DNA from: Eublepharis macularius
Lineage: Eukaryota > Chordata > Lepidosauria > Squamata > Eublepharidae
DNA length: 64,000 nt
Reading direction: 5' to 3'
Assembly: GCF_028583425.1 (NCBI RefSeq)
Contig: NC_072791.1
Span: 35,347,368 to 35,411,367 of the forward strand
Below, piece after piece: positions 44,660 to 55,768 of the stretch; within the stretch, counting starts at the first letter, position 1, and the number at the start of each line of letters is the position of its first letter. The notes under the pieces are model-generated. The model was not told where the DNA came from. It made no database searches and was given only the letters and a program-made list of their open reading frames with translations. The position numbers and the translations under genes were made by a program.

Positions 44660-44830
44660 GACGAAAGTTTCAGATGGGTAGCTGTTTTGGTCTGCAACCG
44701 AAGAGCAAGATCCAGGTCCAATAGCACCTTAAAGACCAACTAGATTTCCAAGGTATGAGCTTTCAAGTTTCAAGAGTCAAAGCTCCCTTCATCAGATATG
44801 AGGAGTGGAAAAGGTAGGAGTCTTTGTAAC
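44660..44830 (-). mobile_element. Penelope-like LTR fragment, antisense
   Basis: GGTAGCTGTTTTGGTCTGCA, CCAATAGCACCTTAAAGACC and CTCCCTTCATCAGATATGAG are the antisense of the family at 802-905. It is the longest single copy here. Confidence 0.65.
44752..44800 (-). ncRNA. Hammerhead ribozyme-like motif with intact core box
   Basis: Minus strand: CTGATGA (complement of 44789-44795), stem II AGGGAGC with a CTCTT partner, then GAAA followed by an extra CUUGAAA-type duplication and AGCT. It keeps G12 and the canonical CTGATGA, but the small duplication alters the junction and stem I is weak. Confidence 0.5.
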
Positions 44831-45780
44831 CCAGGCAGAGGGCGGGAGAAGTATAGCAAATCAGAGTTTCAGGAAGCTAGCTATAATAAATGTTGTAATT
44901 AGCTTGATTAAGCAGAGGTGCAAAGTGTAGAAAATAAGCATCTGTAATACGAGAAAAATCCTATGTCCCGATTTAACCCTAGGGGATCCATTGTTCCATA
45001 TCTGCAAATTAACTGAATTTCAGCAATCTCATGTAATTTTCCTTTGAAATATCTCTACTTGAGAACTGCTCTTAAATTAGCGATGGAATGTTCCAAGGCT
45101 CCTTGGAGAAAGGGTTTTATAAAACTGTAATAGACAGAAAAAAGTCTGACAGTCCAATCTGTACTGGATTTCTCTGTAGAATGGTCTATTTAAACAAAGA
45201 GGGAAAGTATATTGCTTTAAATGCCCTGCAGTTAGATGTTCTGTGCCCATCCCTATTATACTTCTAACAAGATGTAATAACCCAGTTGGATTCCAGCTCA
45301 TTATCTTCCCAGAATAAAAGCCAAAAGAGTTAGGAGAGAGCTGGAATGGTTGTGTGAGGTACTAGTGGGGGGTTCTGAAAGGTTAAGAATCTGGCTTGTG
45401 GAACTTCTATGGATTACGCAGCAGATATGTTCCAGCAGGATTGCAACCAAGCTGAGTGTCAGGTGAAAGTTAACATTTAGAAGCTGAGATAAAAGCATGC
45501 CAAAGAGCTGTGAAGGGCGGACTAAGCCACTAATTTAATAGAAGGAAAGCTGTGGTTTTCTGAAAACCAAAGGTATTATGTGGTTCTTCGAAATGGACTT
45601 TTTTTAAAACTGGCCCCTGTAGCTGGGCCTACATAGTTGACATTATGTGTTGGCATGATTGGGCACCTATTGAAACCTATGGCCTGCCAGATGGACCACC
45701 TCTTACCAAGGGCACTTGGGTCCATTCACTCTTGCCAGAAAATGGGAGGTTGCTGTAAAGTCTCCTGTAATATCTTCAGG
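44831..45780. other. No gene recognised
   Basis: Frames under 75 codons, no repeat recognised. Confidence 0.4.
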
Positions 45781-45996
45781 TAGCATTACCAATGCCAGAT
45801 TGAGAAATTCCTGGATATTTGCGGGTGGAATGAATTTGTGGGGAGGGTAGAGTCTGGGGAAGGGAGGGACTTCAATGGTGTATAATACCAGAGTCCACCC
45901 TCCAAGTGGCCATTTTCTCCAGGGGAATTGATCTCTGTAGTCTGGCGATCATAATTCTGGGAGATCTCCAGACACTACCTGGAGGCTGGCAACCCT
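45781..45996. mobile_element. TAGGGTTGCCA-family hAT MITE
   Basis: Interior GAGTCCACCCTCCAAGTGGC, CATTTTCTCCAGGGGAATTG and CTGGGAGATCTCCAG, right end GGAGGCTGGCAACCCT. Left terminus decayed. Confidence 0.7.
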
Positions 45997-46590
45997 GTCT
46001 CCAAGGAACTCTAAGAGTCCTAGCTCCTTGTGGAGAGGAACCTGGAAGAGGGAGTGGAGTACAACTCTCTCATGCTCCTTTAGTGCCATTGGGACTGAAG
46101 GGAATGTGACCAAGCTGGGGTTCCATTTCTTCCTTCTGGAAGGAAAGAGGTGGCCTCAGAGGCCCCAGGGATGTCAATAGGTAGGTACCATGTTTGTTTA
46201 TGTGCCCACAGGAATCTGTGAAAGGGCAAATGGAATGGTGAAGGAGAATGTTGCGGGCATGCTTATTGGGAGGGGACACTGGAGGGCATGGTGACTATCC
46301 TCTAAAATTTCCCCCTCAAATAACAGATGCTTGGTTTATAGCAAAGCACATATAAGGCACATCTCTGCGCCAAGCAAAACTTTGCCTGCTCATGTTTGTA
46401 GGTTAAACTGCTTCAGGAAGCATAGGAACAGGCCAGATTTTTTCTGGGAGGTTGGCAAGCCCAGCCCCTCAACTAGATTAGCCATGCTGTTGAAAACTGG
46501 TCGTTGCTAGACTTGTTGTCCCCCTGGCCCCACTCACTGGGCCAGCGGCGTGTGTGTGGAAGGCATGGGGGGGGGGACCCTGTCACACCA
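45997..46590. other. No gene recognised
   Basis: Frames up to 69 codons; a G-run at 46567-46576. Nothing recognised. Confidence 0.4.
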
Positions 46591-46748
46591 GAAAATGACA
46601 TCATTTTACAGCACGACAGAGGAGCTGCAGGGTGTGCTGAAGCCCCTTTCAGTAAAAATTGCCTCCAAACAACAGATTTTTACTAAACTGGGCTTCAGTG
46701 CATCCCAACCAAGTCTCCTCTGTTGTGTTGGAAAATGATGTCATTTTC
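46591..46748. repeat. Foldback element with arms of about 70 bp
   Basis: Left arm GAAAATGACATCATTTTACA and right arm GAAAATGATGTCATTTTC with mirrored interiors (CAGAGGAGCTGCAGGGTGTG against CATCCCAACCAAGTCTCCTCT). Probably a MITE. Confidence 0.6.
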
Positions 46749-46756
46749 CCTAGCTT

Positions 46757-46830
46757 TGACTCTTGAAAACGTATACTCCAAAAAATCTTGTTGGTCTCTA
46801 AGGTGCCACTGGACTCAAATCCACCAGGCT
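46757..46830 (+). mobile_element. Penelope-like LTR fragment
   Basis: TTTGACTCTTGAAAACGTAT, ATCTTGTTGGTCTCTAAGGT and CCACTGGACTCAAATCC follow the family of 802-905. It is truncated just inside the hammerhead region, so the CTGATGA box is missing. Confidence 0.55.
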
Positions 46831-47196
46831 GAGGTAAGACTGGTTTGCCACGGCCACCTAGTAAGTTTGTGGCTGAGATGGTATTTGAAGCGGGGACCTT
46901 ACGTCTCATACAAGCTGATTCTATGCATTTTTACTTCCTGCTGTATTCAATAAAATTTACTGCCAGGTCAGTGTGCACAGAGTTGTCTTATGCTGCTCCG
47001 GTAGTCAGTGTCAGATATAAAAACAGATACTTGTACTCGTTATAATTCAAAAATATTTCTCTAGACTGCCCCACAGTACTATGCTCACCTGACTGTTAAT
47101 CCTGTATCTAATGATGAAAGAACACTCTCGTGCATTAATTGAAATCATTGGCACTTCTGTAAGCATTCCTGACAATATCCACAAATGTCTGACAGG
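46831..47196. other. No gene recognised
   Basis: Nothing recognised. Confidence 0.4.
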
Positions 47197-47620
47197 TAGA
47201 GTTGCCAGGTCCCTATATTCTCTTGATGTTAGGGGAGACTTGGCAGTTACCTTGGGGCTTAATCCCTCATGCATGCTTTGCATGCACACTCAGCAGCGAC
47301 ACAATGATGTCACTTCTGGGCTTGCTCCTGTGCTTTGCGTGGAGTCAGTTCAGCCTTTTGGGGGCCAAAATTGGCCCTTGCAAAGCATAGGAGCATGCTT
47401 GCTGCTGGATGAGATGATGTCACTTGAGGAAGTGATGTCATCATGGCCACCAGGAAGTGCACCCGCTGCACACTTGCCTGGGAGGTTCCATGCATCCTGT
47501 GCTTGTTCCCTGTGCCTTTCTCCCCTGTCAGCCAGGTAAGCAGTGGGGGGGTGGGTGGAGAGGCTGGGAGTGGGGGATCCCCTCCCCCATCAGGGGACCA
47601 GCAGCCCTTCTGACAAGATG
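47197..47620. mobile_element. TAGGGTTGCCAGGTCC-type long MITE, right end unclear
   Basis: Starts TAGAGTTGCCAGGTCCC. Interior GATGTCACTTCTGGGC, GAAGTGATGTCATCATGG and GGGGGATCCCCTCCCCCATC also occur in the complete element at 60548-61045. The right terminus was not found. Confidence 0.55.
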
Positions 47621-48654
47621 CTCACAAAATAGACACTTGCACATCCACCCACTTCCTATAACTTTTACACCTCTCCAAGCAACAACTTTTCCCTTTCTGA
47701 AGGGCTGGTGATGCAAATAGCTAGAGGTAGAGTCACTACCTCTAGGCGAGCTCCCCTGCTTCTGTTGGGAGAACCCCCACTGGCACTCCCTGTTCCCCCA
47801 CCTGTGCTTAGTGAGGTGGAAAAAGGAAAATGGTAGAAACATTGCTGCGTTGTGCAACTGGAAGGTAAAACGTTAGAGACTGGAGGGATTCCTAGAGCGT
47901 TGGGTGACACGTTCCAATTTTTTGGCCAGAAATGATGTTGAGGCATTGTGTGACACTGTTCCTGCTTGTCTCCACTGGGAGCCTAGCAGCAGAAGAAAGG
48001 TTCTGAGGGTAGTCTTCAGCAGGGCCCTATTTGTCCTGTAAATTACTTGTCAGTTTTCCCCAGCATAACTTCCTATTGAGACTAACAGGACTTGTAGTTT
48101 TTCTGACATCTGAATTAAATTGGAATGCTGAAAAACTACAATTTCCATCTACAGTAGAGATCCAGTAATTTTGCGGTCTGCAGTGCAAAAACAGCAGCTT
48201 TGGGCTAGCTGCCTATGCAATGCTGAATGCTGTCAGCTGCACTGATGCAAACACATTTGAAATACTTCTCATTGTCAATTGTGAACATTAATGTGAATCT
48301 ACAGGAAGCTCAAGATAAAACTGCAAACAGTCATTTTTTTGAACATATTATCACTACCTGCATTTTCGTTTTACAATGACTTCTTCATATATCCATAAAA
48401 TCAATTATCTTACATAATTTGTTTGCAAACTTTCCCCTGCCTCATTTCCTTGCCATGCGGAGCAAAGTTTTCCATGTTGAATTTCTGCCTGCCCCTAGTT
48501 ACTAAACATATTGAGCCTGTTATAGGCCCCTGTTCCCCAAATAGGCAGTCTCCTAATTAGTTGGGGGAATTAGCTTAAAGGAGACAAGCAAGAGGGGGTA
48601 AATGGAATGCTCCACCCAAGTTTACAGACAGTACTCCCTTAAGAAAATAAGAGA
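47621..48654. other. No gene recognised
   Basis: Frames of 93-109 codons overlap each other on the minus strand without domain features. 48250-48430 is AT-rich. Confidence 0.4.
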
Positions 48655-49141
48655 ATGGCTGGAGGCACGGAGCGTGCAGAAGGCGCTCGGTTGCTCCAGC
48701 TGGTTGGCAGGCTCCGCCAGTCATCTGGAGCAAAGGAGGAGTTTAAATGGCCCTCCATGCCACTTGGAGGCTTGCCCGGCAGCCTCTATCGTGGCGTGGC
48801 TGGAGCCAGCCACAGATCAGCTGGGCTGTATGCTCACTCCCCCTCCCGCCGCAGAGCGAGGGCAGGGAGCTGAGGCTGTGGCATGGCTGGGCATCTTGAG
48901 CTTGCCTGGTCCTGGCAGCTTCCATCGGCTGCATGGCTTGCTTCAGCTGACAGGTGGGCTCCCTGCCTGTCAGCTGAAGCAAATTTAAAGCACCCATTTC
49001 CAGGATTCACGGCCCAATGGACTGGTCAAAAGTCATGGCATCCATGAAAAATGGGCGTTCCACAACCTGCTGGTTCGTGTACACCAAACTGGCTGGTCCA
49101 TGTTAAATTTTGGTCCATTTTGTGATCTGTGCCCACCTCTA
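48655..49141. mobile_element. Truncated hAT element, right half
   Basis: Right end GATCTGTGCCCACCTCTA (49124-49141) matches the hAT termini at 17371 and 28222. The interior has a dyad CTTCAGCTGACAGG/CCTGTCAGCTGAAG (48940-48979) and GC-rich blocks. No left end found; the 128-codon frame is compositional. Confidence 0.6.
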
Positions 49142-49640
49142 GTTACCAGACTTGAGGACAGAGGTCTGTGGAAGCAGCAGTGAAACAACCAGCATTTCAT
49201 GGAGGAGAAGGATTTGGGGGTGTATGTATAGATCCAGAAACACACACACACTCATACTGGTGGCTAGGGAGTCCAGCTATAGGGCAAAATGCTCCCTGGG
49301 GCAAGCTGACATGTTCAGCTCGATGGGTTTTCCAGAGGTGGATAATGAAGTCTGGGAGAGGTTTAATAAATTTTCCTGAGGTAGACTATAGATGTAAATG
49401 ATGTTTTTCTCAAGGTTAAGGTTAGTTAGGTGGTGCTTAATCAAGGTGAATGGGTGAGGGAAGTGAGGAAGGGCATGAATTAGATTAGCCAGGAGCTTCC
49501 TAAAAGCTTCATTGTCCTAAGTTATGTATCTTTCCAGGGCAAGGAGGGGGCCATTAGTTAGTCAGCTGCTCTGACTCCCTTCTAAAATATTTTCCAAACT
49601 CTTGCACCTCTGGCATCCATTTTGTTTTATTTCAGGCCTG
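49142..49640. other. No gene recognised
   Basis: A CACACACA run near 49242; otherwise nothing. Confidence 0.4.
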
Positions 49641-50960
49641 GCAGTGCCTTGACTTAAGCTATCCGAGGAAGGATAGCTTAAGGATAGCTTTCATATCTAT
49701 AAACTGCTCCTCAGTGGGAGGGGGGGGGTCCTGGATCCCTCATCTCCTGGAAACCCCTATCTTGATTCCCCATTTTGGTTCTAACATGGGCTTAGGACAA
49801 GAAAATGGAGTCTGTATCCTGCTATAGTTAAGCTAAGAACTGTAGCTTGCTATGCAGCTGTGAGTCATGCCAAGGACAAGGCAGTGAAACAGCAATGAAT
49901 GAAGACCTGCTCCTCCCTAGAGCTCACCTCAGGCTGATTAAACTGGAGGGCCAGTCTCCTCAAGGACGTTGGAGCCTCCTCCCTGAATAATTTAACCCTA
50001 ATGAACAACCCAGGTCTCCAAGACAATGAGCCGTGGACTGACCAGCTAGTTCCTCCCCTTATCTTTGAGACTTGTACAGGAAGATCCCTGCCCTCTCCTT
50101 TATCTTTTCATTCGCTCCCCTTAGGACTGTGTTTCTCCAAACCTCCACCAGGAGGCATTAATAACTTTTCTACAAACCAGGGAAACTCCTCCTTTCAATA
50201 ATCAGCCTCTTCTCCACTTTAAACTTGAGTGATTCTCCAGAATTAAGTTTTCTGATAGTCTTAATGCAGGGCAGGATCTAGCAGGTGATCAGCCTTATCA
50301 TGAACCCACCATCTGACACTCCAGTATTTTGTTCACTTATCATTGCCCCACCTTATGGCCAGCACATTCCAGATCATGAACATCTGTATTACAAATATAG
50401 CCCCAAATCCCCAATACTTTGCAGCAGTTTTTCCTGATTGTCTAGCTACTGCCCCTGTGTGAAACAAGTTCCTTCGAGACACAAGCTGGTCTCCGTCTCT
50501 ACACCCCACTCTTCTCCTCCCCATATCAGGACTCTACAAGATTTCCTTCCTCTGCAGGACAGATCATATGCTTTTATCCACCCCTCCATTTATTGTTTAG
50601 CTGTTAAACAATAGCATTTTTACTGTGTGTATGTGTGTTTGCAAGCTTTTTTGGATTCTTGTGTGCCTCTCGCCATTCCCCTGTTCTATCAGTTTCTCAA
50701 TAAAGATTTTAATGTATTGTCGAAGGCTTTCACGGCCGGAGAACGATGGTTGTTGTGGGTTTTCCGGGCTGTATTGCCGTGACCACGGCAATGCCAAGAC
50801 CACGGCAATACAGCCCGGAAAACCCACAACAACCAAAGATTTTAATTTTTTTCTATCTTCGGCCTGTTTATTTCTGGGAACCTCCCCACTCTGATATGAG
50901 GTTTTGCCCAGATCCGAGACCCTGGTATATACAGGCAGAATCCCATAATTTTGCCCAACT
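49641..50960 (+). mobile_element. Possible solo LTR region
   Basis: A long C/T-rich block, no frames, ending with AATAAA (50699-50704) and a downstream T-rich tract, which is LTR-like. No TG...CA boundaries or target duplication could be fixed. A Penelope foldback interrupts the polyadenylation region. Confidence 0.3.
50714..50834. mobile_element. Short Penelope-like foldback with 12-bp target duplication
   Basis: AAAGATTTTAAT flanks the insert at 50702-50713 and 50835-50846. The insert starts GTATTGTCGAAGGCTTTCAC and ends in perfect 34-bp inverted arms (50748-50781, 50801-50834). Both ends match those of the 764-bp copy at 30217-30980, including the one-sided unpaired tail. The hammerhead region is deleted. 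Confidence 0.75.
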
Positions 50961-52109
50961 ACATGTGTCTGTACTCGACGCACTGAAAAGGGGGATGCTC
51001 CAATAGCTGAGGAGTGGACATGTGCAGACTTTTTGGGCAATACACTGACTTTGTAATTATTGGTATATATTTGAATTTAATCTTTAAAATAGCCTCATTT
51101 AAGCCTCTGATTGTTGTTATCCTTTGATGGCCACATGTACAAAAAGACATTGCCTGTTGGAAGTATGGAGATTAATTAGGCTGAATTGCAGACGCATGAA
51201 ATTCATACCGTTCTTGGTATTATGCTGACTCCTTCAGAATCAGGAAGCTTCTTTAATTTATTCAGTATACCATTAATTGTACTTGTGTTGCGAGGCTGAG
51301 TGTCCGCAAGCTTTTATTTTGTTCCTGGAAGACATGGCAATGAATATTAAACAGGTTATCTATGTTGATTCTGTCGCTTGTTGTTAATGTAAATTATCTT
51401 TTCTGTCAAACCTCCTAATTACAACATCATTTGAGAAGTCACACCCTGGCAGGTCTTTAAAATGAATGAATACATTAAAGATTGTTCTAATGCACCACAA
51501 ACAATTACAGCAGAGGAAGATCAAATAATGGGACATTAAGCCACAGCAACTTGGTTTTACAAGAGGAAGATCTTATCTGCTGGCCCATGAGATCCCCAGC
51601 AAGAGATCTTTCACCCCAAAGCTTGCTCTCTAGCTTACTGTTCTGATCTGGTGGTACACATACCACTGGTGGAATGCAGAAGCACTCTAAGGGTATACAA
51701 GGTTTTCATAAGAAATGCTAAGAATTCGCTGTCTCTCAATCCCCATGTCCACGTGCAAGTGTGATATGGCATCTCCTCTGACCCTAACTGCCATGGATTA
51801 GCCATCTGTGGTCTTTTAACCTGCTAGTAGTAATCCATCATTCCACCAATCCACCAACAAGTTTCTTTGATATGCTACTTCCTGATGACCCTATCAAAGG
51901 TTATCCATTGTGCTTCTGCAATACTTTATGTCCCTAAAACTTACCATACATGATAAATATAATAACTTTTTCTCTGTGTAGCTTCATTGTGGAAGACCAC
52001 TAGGATTCCTGGAGCTACTCTATGTATGGAGCCATGTCCTCCAGTTTACAAGATCTGAGCAAATCTGTTAACGATGGGACATTTTGGAGGTCTTTCATTC
52101 AAATGGTTG
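50961..52109. other. No gene recognised; possible conserved non-coding stretch
   Basis: 51290-51540 is AT-rich, repeat-free, with TAAT-type words and no frame. Rest unrecognised. Confidence 0.4.
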
Positions 52110-52292
52110 CAATAGTTCGGAGGCAACATGATGGCACATAACACACATCATGGCGCCAGTTTGCTTCTATTGTTTTTATGGGTTTTTAAAGATATGTATA
52201 TGGTTTTAATTGTATATGTTGTTAGCCCACTTGAGCCCATTTGAGGGGAGGATGGGATATACATTTAATAAAATAAAAATAAAAATAAATAA
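52110..52292 (+). mobile_element. L2-like LINE 3' terminus
   Basis: GTTAGCCCACTTGAGCCCAT, GATGGGATATACATTTAATA and AAATAAAAATAAAA follow the terminus pattern at 34740-34831. Only the tail is present. Confidence 0.5.
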
Positions 52293-52799
52293 TGTCACTT
52301 CTGTTTTTTTTTAGCAGCAGGGACATGATGTTACATGTGATGCGAGTGGTGGTGGTGGTGATGGAGGATCCCCCACTGGGGGAATGGGTCCGCGTGCATG
52401 CAGTGATGGTATGTCTGGGAAAAGAGGAGAGACTAGGACTCCTACCAGGATGTATGAGAATGCACATGGGTGAAAGACTACCAACTGCACCACACTGTAC
52501 TGCCTGAAATTGGGAAAAATAACCCAACAGACAGCTCAAGCTGTTATGAACAGCTACAGTGGTCAGTGAAAAATTGGCTCTCTGCTTGTGTGACCAGCTT
52601 ACAGAATGTTAGTCAACCCAATGGTTGTTCAAGCATCTCTAGCTCCCTCTTGACTGAAAATATTTGTGTCTTTTAGATATGTTATGAAGGTTAAGGCATT
52701 TGAGAGGGCATTTGAGCTTGATTAAAGATGGGCAAACTCACCCCTTTATTGGATCAATAGGCTGGTTGATTACTCTGATGTGATTTAAAGTTTGTTTTA
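52293..52799. other. No gene recognised
   Basis: A 105-codon minus frame overlaps the LINE tail and has no domain. Confidence 0.4.
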
Positions 52800-53330
52800 T
52801 AACATTTAGTTATTATTTATTATATTTAAAATATTTATATGCTGCCTTTTCACCCAAAAGAGGGTACCTCCAGCAGCAAACAACAGATAAATAAAACAGA
52901 TAATTTAAAATTCATATATAAACAGATAATTTAAAATTCATATATTAATATAATAAAAAATATAGACTTAAAAACAAATGCACACACAATCAGGGAGGAG
53001 GGCCCCCAAAAAAGTTTTCTTGGGGGTTGCCAATGAAAGAAAATAGTCTGCACTCATTGGTGGAAGACAATGACAAAGGCAGACAAGTCAATATCCCTGT
53101 GGAGGGAGTTCCAAAGTTTTGGCCCCATGACCGAGAAGGTTCTTTCTTGAGTTTCCACACATCTAGCCTCAGATGGTGGGGGCTCCCAAAGCAAGGTCTT
53201 CAATGATGACCGAAGCTATTGTGTTTGATTTTTTTACTGTACTTTTATGTGTTTCTTTTTTTTGTAGCTTGCTTGGAAGGGGGTGGGGAGAAGTAGAATA
53301 TAAGTATTTTAAGAAATAAAATAAGTCAGC
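52800..53330 (-). mobile_element. LINE 3' part, antisense
   Basis: TTATATGCTGCCTTTTCACC near 52845 is an antisense terminus. Then GTGGAGGGAGTTCCAAAGTT and CCATGACCGAGAAGGTTCTT, common in antisense reptile LINE ends. CAGATAATTTAAAATTCATA is repeated in tandem at 52898 and 52923. A T-rich piece at 53220-53330 may be a separate tail. Confidence 0.5.
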
Positions 53331-53691
53331 ACCCATTGAGGAAGTATCTACAACCCTTTTCTCAAAGATCTTCAGTTATATAAGATATGTTCCGGTTCCA
53401 AACTACAGTTATATATCTGTTTCCAGAAATCAAACATCATCAACTTCAGAACTCCATTGGGATGGTTACCATCAGGCCTGTAAAAAAAAATCACCCTGTC
53501 CTTTTATTAGAGGCTTAATGTGTGGGAATGGGCAGGTGAAGTTTTTCATGGCATGGAGGTAAAATTACATCATCTGGTAAATAACAGCCCATTAAGCTTC
53601 TGGTAAAGGGGCAGGATATTTTCCTCCAGGCCTGTTTGCAACTGTTCTTATTCTGTATGCTCCGAGCAACTTTCTTACAGTTAGGGTTGCC
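53331..53691. other. No gene recognised
   Basis: Nothing beyond a minus frame that runs into the next MITE. Confidence 0.4.
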
Positions 53692-53898
53692 AGTCTCCAG
53701 GTGGTAGCTGGAGATCTTCTGGAATTCCAACTGATCTCCAGGCAACAGAGACCAGTTCCCCTGGAGAAAATGGCTGCTCTGAAGGGTGAACTCTATGGCA
53801 TTATACCCCATTGAGGCCCCTCCCCTCTGTAAACCCAGCCCTATCCAGGCTCCACCCCCAAAATCTCCAGGAATTTCCCAACCCGGACCTGGCAACCT
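53692..53898. mobile_element. TAGGGTTGCCA-family hAT MITE, well preserved
   Basis: TAGGGTTGCCAGTCTCCAGG to CGGACCTGGCAACCT, with all interior blocks in order (AACTGATCTCCAGGCAACAG, GAGAAAATGGCTGCTCTGAA, CTCTATGGCATTATACCCC). No clear 8-bp duplication. Confidence 0.8.
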
Positions 53899-54123
53899 GT
53901 TGGGATTTTGCAAGTGTCCTATGTTCAGTCATGAAAGAGTTAAATTGTTGTTCTGTTTGTTTAGTCAGATAGCTAGTTAGCATAGGACCGCTTAAGCCTC
54001 TAATAGAAGTTCCCACCATAGAAAGAGGCGTTTTAGTCTAAATGAAGGAATCTAGGATTGTCTATTGGATAGCAACATATACTAAGGTTTTATTGCTCTT
54101 TGTTTAGTATTCTCAGTTCAGTC
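53899..54123. other. Spacer without gene
   Basis: Nothing recognised. Confidence 0.4.
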
Positions 54124-54126
54124 TCA

Positions 54127-54328
54127 GAGCCAAGCTACAAGTGACGCCTGACACAGGTTGGACACTTGTCAGCTTCCCTCAAGTTCTGATGGGAAATGTA
54201 GGCATCCTGGTTTTACAGCTTGGCTCTCCATTACAGCTGCAAGACCAGGACGCCTACATTTCCCATCAAAACTTGAGGGAAGCTGACAAGTGTCCAACCT
54301 GTGTCAGGCGTCACTTGTAGCTTGGCTC
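54127..54328. mobile_element. PIF/Harbinger-like foldback MITE
   Basis: 202 bp, same termini as 13154-13355, flanked by TCA at 54124-54126 and 54329-54331. By eye it differs from that copy at one base (GACGCC against GATGCC). A young copy. Confidence 0.88.
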
Positions 54329-54331
54329 TCA

Positions 54332-54902
54332 GTCTCTAAGTTTCTATCTCTAAGCTCCTATTCTAGCCATGAAGACGTAATTAGTTAGATATTCTTTATT
54401 TTCTTACCAAATGTACCCTTTCCCCCTGTTATGTAGTAAAGTATTTTTATAGAGCTAAAACCACAGAAGTCTGTCTATTTATTTCCAATGTGCTAATATT
54501 AAACTCTGCTACTTTCTTTCCTTTTTAATTCTCACCACCAACACAACCATACTCACAGTGCAGACCTACTCACCTTAACTGAGAGCTCACTTATCTTCAG
54601 TGAGGCTTCATCCCAGGTAAGTGTGCATAGAATTACAGTTTTAATGTTTTTTGCTACCCTACACCATTCTCAAGAGTGAAGTAGATCATCATTATTTTTC
54701 TCATAGCAGTAGTACCAGCACCTGGGGGGCCTCTCCCAACAGCATCTTGGAGGGTGGGCTCTCCCAAGTCCCAAGGGGAAAACTGGTGGAAATCAGTGCA
54801 GCCTTACATATGAGTAATGACACTTTTTAAAAACAAAGTCCTTGGTATCATTATTGGCATATTATAGTGATTAAGAGTACAAACTATGCCCTTAATCACT
54901 TC
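54332..54902. other. No gene recognised; short MITE relic at 54565-54640
   Basis: TTCAGTGAGGCTTCATCCCA and GTAAGTGTGCATAGAATTAC fit the palindromic relic family of 3134-3212. No gene. Confidence 0.4.
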
Positions 54903-55768
54903 AGATTAAATACAGACAGGGAGACTTCCGGTTTGGCTAATGGCGGGCTGAAGCGGTCCAAGGAGCTGGATCGTCAAGAGTGACTGTTTTGGGCAGGCCA
55001 GGTGCTCAGATCACCGGCTGCCACTTCTCTCCAGGCAGGAGAGGAGCCAGAATGCTACAAGTTCCAGAGAGAGCAAGATCTCAGCAGGGGGGAGGGTCCA
55101 GGACGATGGATCTCCCACACCGCTTTGAGGTACTCTCGAAGAAGGACGAGCTAACATCTCTGCAGCACTCTTTGAGTCGTTGCTCGGCATAAGCCCGCCA
55201 GGACCCAAACTTCAGAACCAGATTTAGCTAATGGGTAACGAATGAGGCAGCACGAAAGACCCAAACGGAACAAATCAAGGTAAAAGAACTTTATTTGGCT
55301 TTCGGATTTAAAAAGAGAAGGAAAATCTTTACTAAAAATTAAAATTGTGGACTGAGATGATAAAATAAGACAGGAGCAAGACATCTTGAAGGAAGATTTG
55401 AAATTAGAAAGATTATAAAGCGTAAAAGAAAATAACTTTTGTTTATGCATACTTGCAGTTTGGAGAGAGATAGCTGGCTGTGAGAAAAGGGATGGAGGTG
55501 GAGGAACGGCTGAGTAAACATCACGAGAGAACGGAGCAAGAAGAACATCGAGCGGAACTGCCTAGAGAGGCTTGATTTGGAAAACAGGAAGAAGGAAGCA
55601 AAGCAGCAAAGAAGTCCCTGAAGAAGCAACGCGAGATATGGCAGCGAGAAGGCAAGAGGAAGGGGATATTCATCACTTTGAACTACCTTAAAGTTGCCAT
55701 AGAGACTCTCCGCCCGATATCTGGTGAGATTAAAATAATACGAATATTTAAAGCAAAAGATAAAGAAG

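Noticed and set aside
13140..54340. The 202-bp MITE copies as a segmental duplication
   Set aside because: Flanking sequence differs outside the TCA duplications, so independent insertion is simpler.
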